A DNA stretch of 64,000 nt from Trichobilharzia szidati. Lineage: Eukaryota > Platyhelminthes > Trematoda > Strigeidida > Schistosomatidae. The notes under the pieces are model-generated. The model was not told the DNA's origin, ran no database searches, and worked only from the letters and a program-made list of their open reading frames with translations. Location: assembly GCA_944472155.2 (NCBI GenBank), contig OX235273.1, positions 5,739,204 through 5,803,203 on the forward strand. Reading direction: 5' to 3'. Made by a program: the position numbers and the translations under genes. Below, in pieces: positions 39,645 to 50,287 of the stretch (within the stretch, counting starts at the first letter, position 1; each line of letters begins with the position of its first letter).

Positions 39645-40435
39645 GCCTGAAGCCAGGCATCAAAAGACGGCATAGTTGAGAATAAATATAGATGTCCTGC
39701 TAAAGTCGACTGTCTCATTCACAATCTAAGGGATGAATAAAAGTAATCGTCATAACCAAGTGTCAGTATTTCTTCTAGATTTTGTACCACTTATCAGACA
39801 CCCTACTGGAATAACAGATATAATAATAATAATATTAACACCTGAAAAATCTCGGTCTCTCCTCCCCTCTCATTCTGTTCCACTGGTTTTCTTTCATTCA
39901 GTTTTTCGAAATAAATAGAATTTTCTTGTAACAGATTAGAATAATTATAGTTCATAGAAGCAGAATAATCCTACTAGTGCCTTTATGTGATTAGATTAAA
40001 CAATAAACAAAAACTAACCTACTATTAGAATGAATGCTACAATGAAGTCTGAATTGTATTCAGTCTGTTTTTCACTGCTTTAAGTAGCCATATGCATTTA
40101 TATATAAAAATATATTAGGATAGATCATTTCTGGTTTATTCTGTCCAAAAACATCAACCGTCTGAACTAATAACATATAATTACTACGTATGTGATCTGT
40201 GTATATGTGGATATCTCCTTCAGTGACAGGTAACATAGAAATTACATATATATGCAGAATTTTATAATTATATTACATATATATATACATGTATTCTCTT
40301 TTTTTGCCGAAGAAAAACAGAAACAAAATGAGCAAAACTTTGACAGACTATTTAATTCTTTGGTCTACATAGATACTACTAACTGAAATGAGCAGTAGTT
40401 TGGATGTTATCCCAATCAGCTAGCTTTATTTCGAA
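39645..40435. other. Unassigned stretch with TA-rich microsatellite-like runs
   Basis: No gene or element recognised. ATATAT runs occur at 40095-40115 and 40235-40290. A short frame at 39733-39918 has no recognisable content. Confidence 0.45.
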
Positions 40436-40439
40436 TCAA

Positions 40440-40965
40440 ATTGCAACGCCACATACCATCATTGCCAGCATCGAACAGAGTAAAGAATGGTAGTCAAGAC
40501 TTTACCTCAAATTTGTTGACACTGAAAAGGATCTTCGATCACCTATTGACCATCTATCGAGCGATTCACAACGAAGCGCTAGGCAGTGCTTTTAACTGGG
40601 ACGAAATTATGCGCGACAGCGAGAAGACAGACATAGGTTAGACTACGAAGAAGACTCTAAAAAGTCTGAACTTTAAGGATGATTTATATATAATTCGACA
40701 CAAACTTGCAGATCTTAAAGCAGAAACTGACAAGTTGACAGGAGAGGCAGGCAGCGAAGACAAGACTTCAAGTGAGCATAGAGAAGACAGAGGTGTTGAA
40801 CACAACCAATCAACAACAACAGGCACTTGTCACTATCGGCAGTGAGGATTTGAAGGAAGCCACCACTTTTTCTTATCGAAAATGCATTGCTTCAACTACA
40901 GGTGACATAGATGAACGATCTGTTCACAATATTTATACCGGATTCACATTCAGATGACAAGAATA
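40440..40965 (+). mobile_element. RTE LINE, RT active-site region (first part uncertain)
   Basis: From 40655: LKSLNFKDDLYIIRHKLADL (FADD box, Ala changed to Lys), KAETDKLTGEAGS, then in another frame VSIEKTEVLNTTNQQQQ, SYRKCIASTTGDIDE. The 66-codon frame at 40441-40641 directly upstream is open and may be the preceding RT part, but shows no clear motif. Confidence 0.7.
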
Positions 40966-40974
40966 GCAGGCTCG

Positions 40975-42055
40975 TGTGGCCTGTGTTAATCTTTGCAAAA
41001 TATGTTTCTGCAGATATCTAACTTCTCTTTAAAAGCGTTCACCGATGGAGCTGATTCTACTGAATCGGATATGGAGTTCCAGTCACTGACGACTCTGTGA
41101 GAGAATCTAAATTCCGCAGTTATTTCAATCGTCAAGGGTTTCAGCACCTTTTAGCGGTGACCCCATAAATGTATCCTAGAATGGGAGAAACGTTTAGAAA
41201 GGTCAGTTCTTATATCACCCATAATTGCTAAAATTAGGTCGCCCCTCTTATATTCGGTATGATAACAGGAAAAGATTTAAATGCTCCATCCTCTTATCAT
41301 AGAGAAGGTGTGAGATACAACTAACTAATTTGGTTCCTTCTCTTTGTACTCTTTCTAAGATATGTCCCTCCTTCTTGAAGCATGGACTAGCCGCTTGTAA
41401 GCAGTATTCTAGATGAGGCCTGACATATGTTGCGTAGATTAATTTGAACATAGACTCATCTAATCGTTTGAAAGCTTTTCGGAATGCCCATAGCACTCCA
41501 AAGGCCTTAGCTGTGGGCTCATTGCGATTTGCATTTGTTTCAAAATCATTGCTGACAATGATTCCTGTGTCCTTCTGTCCATTGACATCAAGTAGTTCTG
41601 TATCCCCTAAGGAGTACGACGTATAAAACCGCACTTTTCCTAGAATTAATTTCCAAACTCCACAGGTTAGACCACTCAGCAAATTTATCTAGATCCCTTT
41701 TGTAGGGACGACTTATCATCGTTATTATTTACAGTTTCCCAGATCTTAATATCGTCGGCAAATAATAGTGAAGAAGAAGTAAGAATCCCCGGTGGTTCAT
41801 TAAAGTATAATAGGAATAGTAACAGGCCTAAAGCAGTTCCCTGAGGTACTCCACTGGATACTGCTTTCCACCCTGAGAGTTCACCTATTTAGTACCTTTA
41901 AGACTGCAGGAAGATTTGGTGTGTGATTCTTGTGGATAGAGTTTTGATCCACAAGATGTGGTGTGATGGATGTGAACAATCGCCTCGATTCTAGCCTACC
42001 TTTAACAGTTGAACTTTGCATTTAGAAACCTAAATTGCCTATAAAGCTGGCTGCA
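40975..42055 (-). mobile_element. CR1-B LINE, RT domain, minus strand
   Basis: From 42000 leftward it reads SSVPQGTALGLLLFLLYFNE (motif B), PPGILTSSSLLFADDIKIWE (motif C, FADD), then from 41682 GLTCGVWKLILGKVRFYTSY, LLDVNGQKDTGIIVSNDFE, KAFGVLWAFRKAFKRLDESM and LIYATYVRPHLEYCLQAASP. Next come VQREGTKLV and the LSYEERL-like C-terminus towards 40975. Same lineage as 32715-33175. One frameshift near 41690 and stops break it. 5' and 3' ends are missing. Confidence 0.88.
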
Positions 42056-42196
42056 TGTTAGCGCTGTCGAGGTAAATTTGAGTTTGACGTTGTCCCTGTT
42101 TAATGGAACCTCTAAAATACTGCGGAACAATCGTCTTTTCCCTGACTTGGGAACATTTTGTGATAGCGCGTGTCTCAACGAGGTTTTGTCCACTAT

Positions 42197-42429
42197 TTTT
42201 TTATTCCTTCACGTTCCCAGTGGAACATAGGGCTTCAAGCTGGAGGCTTGAAGTTTCTGTAGCAGTGTTTATTTTTACAGGATGGGGTTGCTAGCCTCAT
42301 GCCCAACCTTTCCTCTTCACCAGCTTTTAGTTCTGGCTTAGCGAGGTAAAGGAGTGCGCCGGCCGGGGATCGAACCCCGGACCATGTGCATGGTCGGCGA
42401 GCGTCCTAACCGCTATGCCACCGACGCAC
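42197..42429 (-). mobile_element. SINE-R, full length with perfect 12-bp target duplication
   Basis: Minus strand: GTGCGTCGGTGGCATAGCGG head, B box GGTTCGATCCC, body, then AGCTTGAAGCCCTATGTTCC, GGGAACGTGAAGGAA and an A run. TTTGTCCACTAT stands at 42185-42196 and again at 42430-42441. The clean ends make this the reference copy for the family. Confidence 0.96.
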
Positions 42430-42444
42430 TTTGTCCACTATACA

Positions 42445-42895
42445 CAGTAGAATGTAGTGATCAGATTCTTGCGTTCAGATCGTTCACAACCGAATAAATT
42501 TCATCGTTACAAAAACACATTATAATAAAAATAAACAGAAGTCATTGGTTGAGTATAAAGCAAATGATAAACAGAGAAAACTAATCTTCTGACTCTAGAG
42601 AAACATTGTTTTAATTCCTGACATGAAAATACACTCAAAATACCTTAACTGGGAAAAACAGGAAGTCCCTTTATTGACTCAAAAAATCGGAAACATTAAC
42701 AGTTCATCAGAGATTTACAAGCATTACTATGAAACATTTGATGTGGTGATGCCCCATCTACCTTATTTTCACGTTCATATGACACATTCGCATAATGACC
42801 TATTTACTTTGTATCCTACTTCAAGTTATACAGATGCCCTAGTTATCCTTGAGTAATATATTTATGTACTAAACATTCTTCAAGAACGAACAATA
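42445..42895. other. Unassigned stretch with one unexplained open frame
   Basis: A 77-codon frame at 42623-42856 (+) reads YLNWEKQEVPLLTQKIGNIN, then EIYKHYYETFDVVMPHLPYF. It matches no element here and no family I recognise. No splice or promoter signal was established. Confidence 0.25.
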
Positions 42896-43023
42896 ATAAT
42901 AAAAATGTCTTTTTTCTGGGAATTTAATCTACAAAAAGCAATAAAGAACTCTCAGTTTAACCGCATTGTAATGCGATTACTTATCGTAAAGTATCTTCTA
43001 ATAAAAAGAAATATTCATTTACA

Positions 43024-44367
43024 ATGGATCCAATGAAGCAACGTCGTTTTGTCCTAAACAAAACTGGATTATTAGAACAACAAGAAATAGAGAACAAAAA
43101 TAGCGTTTCCAATCAAACCATGTCCTCACTAGATGTGGTATCACTGTTTACAAACGTCCCACTAACCGAAACAATATGCTATATATGTGAATATATTGAT
43201 TCAAAGGAGATGAACATTGGTATACCCACTGACTATTTGAAGGAACTCCTATTAAGATGCACTCCAAACGTCCAATTCACTTTCAATAATGAAATATATA
43301 GACACAAAGATGGTATAGCTATGGGCTCATCACTCGGCCCGCTGCTTGCAGATATTTTCATGCCAAAACTAGAAAATACACACCTAAAGAAGATAATAGA
43401 TAACTTCGGGTTCTACAAGAGATACGTGGACGATACTTTTATTATCGCCAATAATGAGGAAAAATTGGAGAACATATTGCGCTTCTTCAACAGTTGCCAT
43501 CCAGCAATCCAGTTCACACTAGAGAAGGAGTTCAACGCAACAATATCTTTTCTGGACGTGCAACTAGCAAGACGCGAACAAGATGGGACACTCAAAAGAT
43601 CCATTCACAGAAAACCAACATGGAATGGACAACTCATCAGCTTTCATAGTTGGGTGCCTCTATATACAAAACGAAATCTAATCCTCTCACTGACTCAAAG
43701 AATCCACAACATTTGCAGTCCGGAAACTATAGAAGAGGAGGTGAAGACCTTGAAAAGAATCCTCCTTAAAAACGGTTACCCGTAACGTTTCATCACAAAA
43801 GCCATGAAGCCCAAAACACAAAAACCGTCCATCCTTACTGCTCCCAAGAAACTTCCCAATTTGAATCTACAATTCAACGGAAATTCTTCAGCAGAAATAC
43901 TGAGAAACCGCCTGTGCCGTTCACTGAAGAAAACCTTCTTCCCAGCTGAACTCAGACTAACTTTCTCTGCGAAACCAGTGATTCGCACGAACGTGAAGGA
44001 TAAGCTTCCACTGGGAGCCTCATCAATGTGCATCTACCAATTCACCTGCTCATGTGGAGCTAGGTATGTTAGCCGTACCCAGCGTTTGCTATCCAAACGA
44101 ATCAGCGACCACTTACCTTCATGGTTTTATAAAGGAGAAAGAAGATCCCCTCGCCACAGCTCTATCCTAGAACACTTGATCGAATCCAGACACCAAGCAA
44201 ACCCACAAAACAACTTCTCAGTTATCTACACAATACGTGGGAATCTTGCCAAAAGAGTACGAATTAAACTTCTTCAAACTGCAGAAGCAATGGCAATTCA
44301 CATATTGAATCCTGAACTCTGCATACAAAAGAAGTTTGTTCAGTCACTAAATCTACAATGGTCCTGA
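43024..44367 (+). CDS. PLE-B reverse transcriptase and GIY-YIG endonuclease, one internal stop
   Basis: One frame of 447 codons with a single TAA at 43783-43785. RT part: SSLDVVSLFTNVPLTETICY (motif A, first Asp), HKDGIAMGSSLGPLLADIFM (motif B, residue ~97), FYKRYVDDTFIIANNEEKLE (motif C, YVDD, residue ~135), ATISFLDVQLARREQDGTLK and KRILLKNGYP before the stop. After it: MKPKTQKPSI, the linker, then CIYQFTCSCGARYVSRTQRL (GIY-YIG core; the usual YIGRT is YVSRT), RISDHLPSWFYKGERR, SILEHLIESRHQ, KLLQTAEAMAIHILNPELC, IQKKFVQSL. PLE RT and endonuclease together insert the element by target-primed copying. The stop and the altered YIG suggest it is inactive but young. Confidence 0.92.
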
Positions 44368-44696
44368 TCTATCTTAACACCAAATATGTAATTTTGTCTT
44401 ACCTCTTTCTTCTTTGTTTGTCCGTTTCTTAACTGCATTATTTTCTACCCCCACCCTCTATTAAATCTCTACCCTCAAGTGAATTCTACTCAGATTATTA
44501 ACTTAACTCTCATTTATTTTTCATTGAACCCTATCAATTAGATTACGTCACCCAACCTACTTTTGTAACTTCATTTTAGTTTCTAACCGATTAACGCCTT
44601 CTAAATTACGTAATTTATTGTCAAAAATTAACAATTGCACTAACACATCTTTGGAAATATTCCTTTTGTTTGCCAAGAAAAATTACTGTAAATTTG

Positions 44697-44753
44697 CGGT
44701 TTGTACAGCTTGAGAATGATATCGCCGAAAAGAGTAACTCTTTGCTGAACGCC
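44697..44753 (+). ncRNA. Hammerhead-like motif in PLE-B tail
   Basis: GTACAGC, TTGAGAATGA (core region altered), ATCGCC, GAAA (44727-44730), stem III AGAG TAA CTCT, TT, GCTGAAC. Stem I CAGC/GCTG and stem III pair, but the core no longer reads CTGANGA. Confidence 0.45.
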
Positions 44754-45107
44754 TTTTCTTTTCTATGACTAAATAGAGAAAATTAGATGTACAGTATAAA
44801 ATAATATCACCATTACTATTTCACAGGTTCTCATCAGCTAACTGCAAACTACCTGAAATTACAAGGGTTAAAAATAATGATATTTCTTTCTTCAGTGTTT
44901 AAAAGATTATAGGAAAAACATTACCAGATGAACGCATCCAGGATACAAGCATTACGATTGAAGTTAATTTAAGTAATCATCAACTTATATACCAACAAAC
45001 TACGAAAAAAGGGGAATGAGAGGAGACAAAAACAGAAAAATCTACTGAACAGTGTTAGCTTGTACCTTAAAATGTCAATTCAAGAAGGCTAAAGTATGTG
45101 TAAAACT

Positions 45108-45308
45108 TGGGCATTGTGGTAGTGAGTAATTCCATTTTAGTTTGTTTATTAGATGAATAACACAGTGAAGCACTGGATGACGTTTCGAACAAAAATTTAT
45201 TTTTCATAATCATATCAATTAATAAATTTTGTCCCAAACGTCATCAAGTGAATAGTAATACTGTTTCTCTGACTGTATGATACATCTAATAAACAAACTA
45301 ATATGGAA
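45108..45308. repeat. Inverted pair of PLE-A-type tails
   Basis: Minus arm 45108-45222 (TAGTTTGTTTATTAGATGAA, GATGACGTTTCGAACAAAAA) and plus arm 45223-45308 (CCAAACGTCATCAAGTGAAT, ATCTAATAAACAAACTAATA). The arms abut without a spacer and the tails are outward. It is the same subfamily as the tail at 60.3 kb. Confidence 0.8.
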
Positions 45309-45419
45309 GAAGGTTAAAGTTCATCAAATTGAAAACTTGATTAGTGGGCTGAGCTCACTAATGTGTACGACTAATCAGTATTATGAAAGTAATACGGTTA
45401 CCAGAGAAGTGAAAGATTG

Positions 45420-45855
45420 ACTACACTCTCTTTCTGTTTGGTCTGAAACACTTGATTGCAATTGCTACAGCAATTCGTAGTAGATTCTCTGTCTTTTGTA
45501 TGTTTAATAGTTTGAAGGATTTGGAAATCTCAATGAAATGACCCGCATCCACAAGGTGTCTGGTAATTGCACATTGAAAATATATCTGCTTCCTTTTAAG
45601 CATAAGTTTCTTGGAATATTCTCTGAAAATGGGATGGAAATCCTTCTTTCTGTCTTTCCAATGTACTTGCTACCTCAGGTGTACGTTAATTTATAAATTC
45701 AGTTGGAGGTAACATCAGCAAGGTACTTGTCCAGTTTTCGATTGGCTTATGGAGCATGTATGATATCATTTTATACTGCAAACCTGGTCTTTCTTTCTCT
45801 GTCGAAATTTATCAAGGAAACCAAATGTATGAAAAATAGATGTGTGGTGTGTTCT
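45420..45855 (-). mobile_element. PLE-B GIY-YIG region, decayed, minus strand
   Basis: The minus-strand frame 45603-45421 reads MLKRKQIYFQCAITRHLVDA, GHFIEISKSFKLL and AVAIAIKCFRPNRKR, the end of the endonuclease. Further right (45650-45760) are VNVT, YIGKTERRISI-like sequence and the linker, with frameshifts. Confidence 0.7.
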
Positions 45856-46182
45856 ACTGATAAGATTTACCAGTAGTCTATAAAGAGACGTTCATTGGTG
45901 TGAAAAAAATTAAACAGAAAAGAGACCGATTTGATTATTGATATAAGAATAGAACTTGTAAACTGTGGCGGTAGAGTATAATTCCATTGTGGGTAAAATC
46001 TATTTTAATGAGGTCTCATAGTGTTAAACAGTAATATTTACTGATGACGTTTCAAGCACAATTTGTCGCCACTCATAATCGTATCAAAGCACTACACAAA
46101 CAACTTTCTAGCTTCGCTTATATAATTCCATTATTTGCCATCGCTTAACTTGGCTGCTATTAATATTTTCCATATTTATGAT

Positions 46183-46385
46183 GTGTGCGTCGGTGGCACA
46201 GTGGTTAGGACTCTTTCCGACCATGCACATGGTCCGGGGTTCGATCCCCTGCCGGCGTACACCCGATATCTATGGTCGGCCTGCAAAATTGGGCTACCGA
46301 TATCACATGCTGAAAATTCCATACTTGTATCAAAAAGTACGGTGTGGAATCAAGCTATAATAAATAAATAAATAAATAAAATAAA
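46183..46385 (+). mobile_element. SINE-T in PLE-A tail
   Basis: GTGCGTCGGTGGCACAGTGG with TTAGGAC (A box), GGTTCGATCCCCTGCCGGCG (B box and acceptor-like end), CGATATCTATGGTCGGCCTG, CTACCGATATCACATGCTGA, then AAGCTATAAT and an (AATA)n tail. It is the cleanest SINE-T copy. Possible short target duplication ATGTG. Confidence 0.9.
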
Positions 46386-47039
46386 TGTGAGTGATGAGTC
46401 ATTGCATCTTATTGCACGTATGGGGTGTAGACTCGATGAACCGAGATTCAGTAATCAACTTCTTTCTCCACCTACCTAGATTACTTTTATGGAATTTTAA
46501 CCGTTTTCCACCATCTGTTGTGTGACTGTGTGTTATTCCATGTTGTGCAATGTAATGCTGAGCATTTTTCTAAATTATTCATCGTCTAAAGTTCAGTTAT
46601 TCTACACTTCGTCAAATTCTTATGTTCTGACAATCTGATTAACCTCGATCTACTAGTTTCACCTTTGTAGTTGACCTCACTAACAGTATTTTGTATATTA
46701 TATTATTTTATCTAATTGGGTCAACCTACATGGTCATTTAACCTACAAAGTTTGTCCCGCCTGAGTGAGTCAGTTTGTAGGTTTGAATGCCACCACTCTA
46801 ATTACTGCTTTATTGAGAATCCTACGTAGGGTCTCAGATGTCTCCTCCTCACATGGCAAAACCACTGTAGATGCTTTGTATTCTATCTTATTTATGCTAT
46901 CATTATTAGTTTCACCATTATTTTTATTTTGCTTTTGACCTTTCTGATATTAGTAATGAATTTTATAGGATATTTATTTGACACCAACGCCTCTTCTCCT
47001 ATCTGTTTTATTTCATCATTTAGGTCTTTTTTGTGCTAC

Positions 47040-47740
47040 TTAGTGCATTGCTCGATCTGTTAAACACTTAACTAAGCCTGCCTTAACAGTTAAAGGATGA
47101 GATGAATTAAAGTCTAAATATCTATTAGCAGAAGGGGTTGGTTTTTTATAAACTCTGGTGTGTAGTTTGCCTTCTTCTATTCGTTTTATCTTACAACCTA
47201 ACATAGCTAATTCTCCTTGTTCATTTTCCGATTCGAATATGAATTTTATTCCATCTACTAGTGACTTTATGTGTGTCAAGAAGCTAGCGATATGTCCTGT
47301 TATTAACACCATATTTTTGGAGTAGGAGTGAATATATAAGGAGCAATATTTTCCCAGCTATCCATAAATATATCTGCTACAATAAGGGATATTGGTGATC
47401 CCTTTGCTACACCTTCAGTTTCTCTATATATTTTGCCTTGGAATTTAAAGATAGTAGACGTGAGGCATAGCTGAATCCCTAAAATAATTTCTTCAATGGA
47501 CAGCTTTGTCCTATGATTGAGTTCAGTATCCGCAGTTAGTTCTTTTTTAACTGCTTCTAAGGCCATATTGATTGGTATGTTAGTATAAAGACTAGTTATA
47601 TCAAAACTAACCATCGTTTCATCATTCTCTAGTTGAATATCGTTCAGTTTCTTTTGCACCTCATATGAATTAGTTAGTCTAGAATTTGAACGATTTCTAG
47701 TCGGACATAATATTAGATAGATAGATTTGATTTCAGGCAA
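47040..47740 (-). CDS. PLE-A reverse transcriptase, partial, one frameshift
   Basis: From 47740: LILCPTRNRSNSRLTNSYEV, VSFDITSLYTNIPINMALEA (motif A, Asp in SFDITSL), then IQLCLTSTIFKFQGKIYRET, EGVAKGSPISLIVADIFMDS (motif B) and APYIFTPTPKIW. A frameshift at about 47303-47312 removes the YVDD stretch region. The second frame goes on ASFLTHIKSLVDGIKFIFES, ENEQGELAMLGCKIKRIEEG, HTRVYKKPTPSANRYLDFNS and KAGLVKCLT. The catalytic YADD/YVDD motif is not readable in either frame, so the enzyme is dead. Confidence 0.85.
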
Positions 47741-47754
47741 TCTGTGTCTAATGT

Positions 47755-48035
47755 TACATCAATTCGAAGATTAATATGTTGACAGAAGAGACTGGTAACG
47801 AAAATAGGACGTCAGGTGAACAAAGAGAAGACGAAAGTGATGAAGATAACCAACGAACTGAAAAAAGAAATCATCAATTATTATGAATGGAATAAATCTG
47901 GAAAATGCCACTTCCTTCACTTATCAGAAAGGCATCATTCCAACCACAGGGAGTGACATGGATGAGAATTTCAAAACCAGGCAGGGTCAGAAAGGCAAAT
48001 CAGACTTCCATCGCTCTGAAATGAGTCTTGAAATC
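47755..48035 (+). mobile_element. RTE LINE fragment
   Basis: Reads RQVNKEKTKVMKITNELKKE, then NGINLENATSFTYQKGII (frame-shifted), STTGSDMDENFKTRQGQKGK. It corresponds to the segment just after the RT active site. Same orientation as the PLE-B fragment that follows at 48040. Confidence 0.75.
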
Positions 48036-48039
48036 TTTT

Positions 48040-49215
48040 GCACACAGTCACTTTAACAGCAAAATTCCGAAAGATATGAAAATGTATTCTTCTGGTGTTA
48101 ATTCCTTGTTTACTAATTTGCCACTGATTAAGACTGTTGATATTCTTTGTGACTAGTTGTTTTTCATTCCCTTCCCCTTTGACTTATTTGAAGGTGAGCA
48201 CTTTCAACAACTAGATTGAGTTTCTATAGGAAGTCCACTAGGAACCTTGTTGGCGGATGTTTGTACGTCTTATGTTGACAACTTGTCCCTTGAAATAATT
48301 GCTAAATCGTCTTTCTGCAGAAGATATGTAAATGATGATATTTTGATATATGATGATCATGAAGATGTGAGTCATCTGCTGGTTAGACTTAACTCCGTAG
48401 AGAACCATATAAGTCTTGCATGTGAGGTAGAAAGTCGCAACCAGCTGGCATTTTTAGAAATACTTCTGAATCAAAGAGACGATGGTTTAATAAAGCGTTC
48501 AATTTACATTAAGGCTACTTGAACAGGACAATACCTTGGTTTTAAAAAGCTTCTGTCCACTAAAGTGTAAGAGAGGCTTGGTGAAATACGCATTCAAGAT
48601 GACTTGGCGTATTTGTACGGCTGATGTTATAGAGAAGGAAAATGACATACTGACGGATAAATTTGCTGAGAACAGATATCCTTTAAAACTTCCAAACCGG
48701 TGTAGAGGTCAATTGGTTATTCTTAAAATCTATAATCAGTCTATTACGTCCTTAAGAGAGATGTTTTGATTAAATTACTACCACACAATGGAGAAGTAAA
48801 TATTAGTATTCTAAGGCAGAGGTTAAACTCACTTATCCGTAGAACCTACACTATGCAGCCCCGTTTATAATTATTAGTGAAATATAGGCTCCACTACAAA
48901 CTTCAAAAGTCCTCAAGTGATTACATCATATCACAGACTTTATACCAATTTACGTGTGTATTGGCGCTTTGCATGTGAGGGTGGTAGAACATATTCTAAA
49001 ATGGTTAGACAGGCAGATGAAATTTGGAAAATCAATAGACGCAGGTGGCAGACTGCCAACTTTCTCTAATCCATATAAGCCATAAAATTGATGTCAAAAC
49101 AGCTTTTAAGGTTATTTTTAAAAACGGTCAAGGGTGCTTATTGAAACAAGCTGAGACGATAGCTATTCATAAACTTAACCCCCCCCCTTCCCCAGTGTAA
49201 ACGAAAAGAATCTGT
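48040..49215 (+). mobile_element. PLE-B, RT and degraded endonuclease
   Basis: 48090-48160 holds decayed motif A (SLFTNLPLIKTVDILCD). The frame 48247-48522 reads LADVCTSYVDNLSLEIIAKS, FCRRYVNDDILIYDDHEDVS (motif C, YVND for YVDD), ENHISLACEVESRNQLAFLE, LLNQRDDGLIKRSIYIKAT. 48536-48769 gives FCPLKCKRGLVKYAF and NDILTDKFAENRYPLKL in another frame. 48840-49200 is a strongly decayed GIY-YIG domain. The Asp-to-Asn change in the active site adds to the frameshifts. Confidence 0.8.
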
Positions 49216-49219
49216 TATT

Positions 49220-50105
49220 GGTCCTAATATACCTTAGTAATCCTTATCTGATCAAATAACCGAACGTAGTGTTAATTATTCTTATTATTCTTAAATCCTT
49301 TTTGTTATTTTGGGCACTTTAATTGCCCTATGATTTTTTTCATACAAATTGACTTGACAAGTAAATGTGTTTTGATCACACTGTTCGAAATGTATTACTC
49401 AAATACATCACTTCACATATTTCAGATAATTTCTGTCTTCTAATAAAACTATTCGAATTCATAAAGGGGGCTAACTGTCTTAAATAATCGTTGTTTCAAA
49501 CTGAAATGAGACAGGTTTACAGTGTTCTACAAATCCGTGACATTCATGCTATAAAGTGAACTGATTAAGCATTCAACCCTCGGGATGGAATTCGATAAGC
49601 CGTCAATTCCTGATTTCACACCACAGCCATTCAGTCGCATTGATGAGTAGCTGTTAAATCACAAGTTCTCTGTGGTTCGTAGTATTAACAAATAGCTACA
49701 ACTTCAAGAAAGTGACATGATATTATAATAAAAAATATCCCCCCAATTAGATCTCTTCAGGCTTAACTCTAATATACGCACATAACTTTAAAATTAAAAA
49801 TTTGGAAATTAAACCGATCACGGTGTTTTGTCAATAGGATAATACGATGGCGGATATAAATTGTGCAATAAGTCATAATTATAGTGATAATAATAGTATT
49901 AATGGTTCTATGAATAAGAAGGATAAAAAATTGAGGCGAACCATGATAACAAGGATAACGAAAAACCGTATGATCAAATAAACAAACGTTCAGGTAGACG
50001 TTGTGGTCGATAAGGACTAAGTAAAGCAAATGGACAGATTAAGCAATGCTAGATTGTAAGAAAAGTAAGTAAAATACGTTTTAATGAAGATGTGATAAGA
50101 TTAAG
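49220..50105. other. Unassigned stretch
   Basis: About 890 bases, AT-rich, without a recognised gene or element. A run of C at 49180-49186 marks the boundary region. Confidence 0.45.
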
Positions 50106-50109
50106 GGAT

Positions 50110-50285
50110 GATAAGATGTGGCACAGTGGTTTGGACTCTCGCCGACCATGCACATGTTCCGGGGTTCGATCCCCTGCCGACGCACACCTGATATCAGTGG
50201 TCGGCCTGCAAAATTTGGGCTACCGCATGTTGAAAATTCCATACTTGTACCAAAAATACGGTGTGGAATCAAGCTGTAATCAAAA
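50110..50285 (+). mobile_element. SINE-T, 5'-truncated by a few bases
   Basis: TGGCACAGTGGTTTGGACTC (A box), GGGTTCGATCCCCTGCCGAC (B box), TGATATCAGTGGTCGGCCTG, CCATACTTGTACCAAAAATA, AAGCTGTAATCAAAAAA. The second strand of the body hairpin is deleted (CTACCGCATG). It abuts the LTR-like repeat at 50288. Confidence 0.88.
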
Positions 50286-50287
50286 AA

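Larger units (their letters stand above)
42900..44790 (+). mobile_element. PLE-B, best copy: RT, GIY-YIG endonuclease, 3' UTR and tail
   Basis: Carries the RT from motif A on, the linker, the complete GIY-YIG domain, about 330 bases of pyrimidine-rich 3' UTR and a tail with hammerhead-like sequence near 44700-44752. The N-terminal RT part (YGLPKVHK block) is missing, so it is 5'-truncated. One in-frame stop separates the two modules. Confidence 0.92.
45955..47750 (-). mobile_element. PLE-A with RT, minus strand, carrying a SINE-T
   Basis: The longest PLE-A: RT from motif A to the C-terminus (47740-47040), linker, decayed GIY-YIG (the ATACTGTTAGTGAGGTCAAC region near 46670), C-terminal peptide region and tail with TTTCAAGCACAATTTGTCGC near 46050. 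SINE-T interrupts the tail at about 46183-46385. Neither the N-terminal RT part nor an intact endonuclease remains. Confidence 0.88.
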
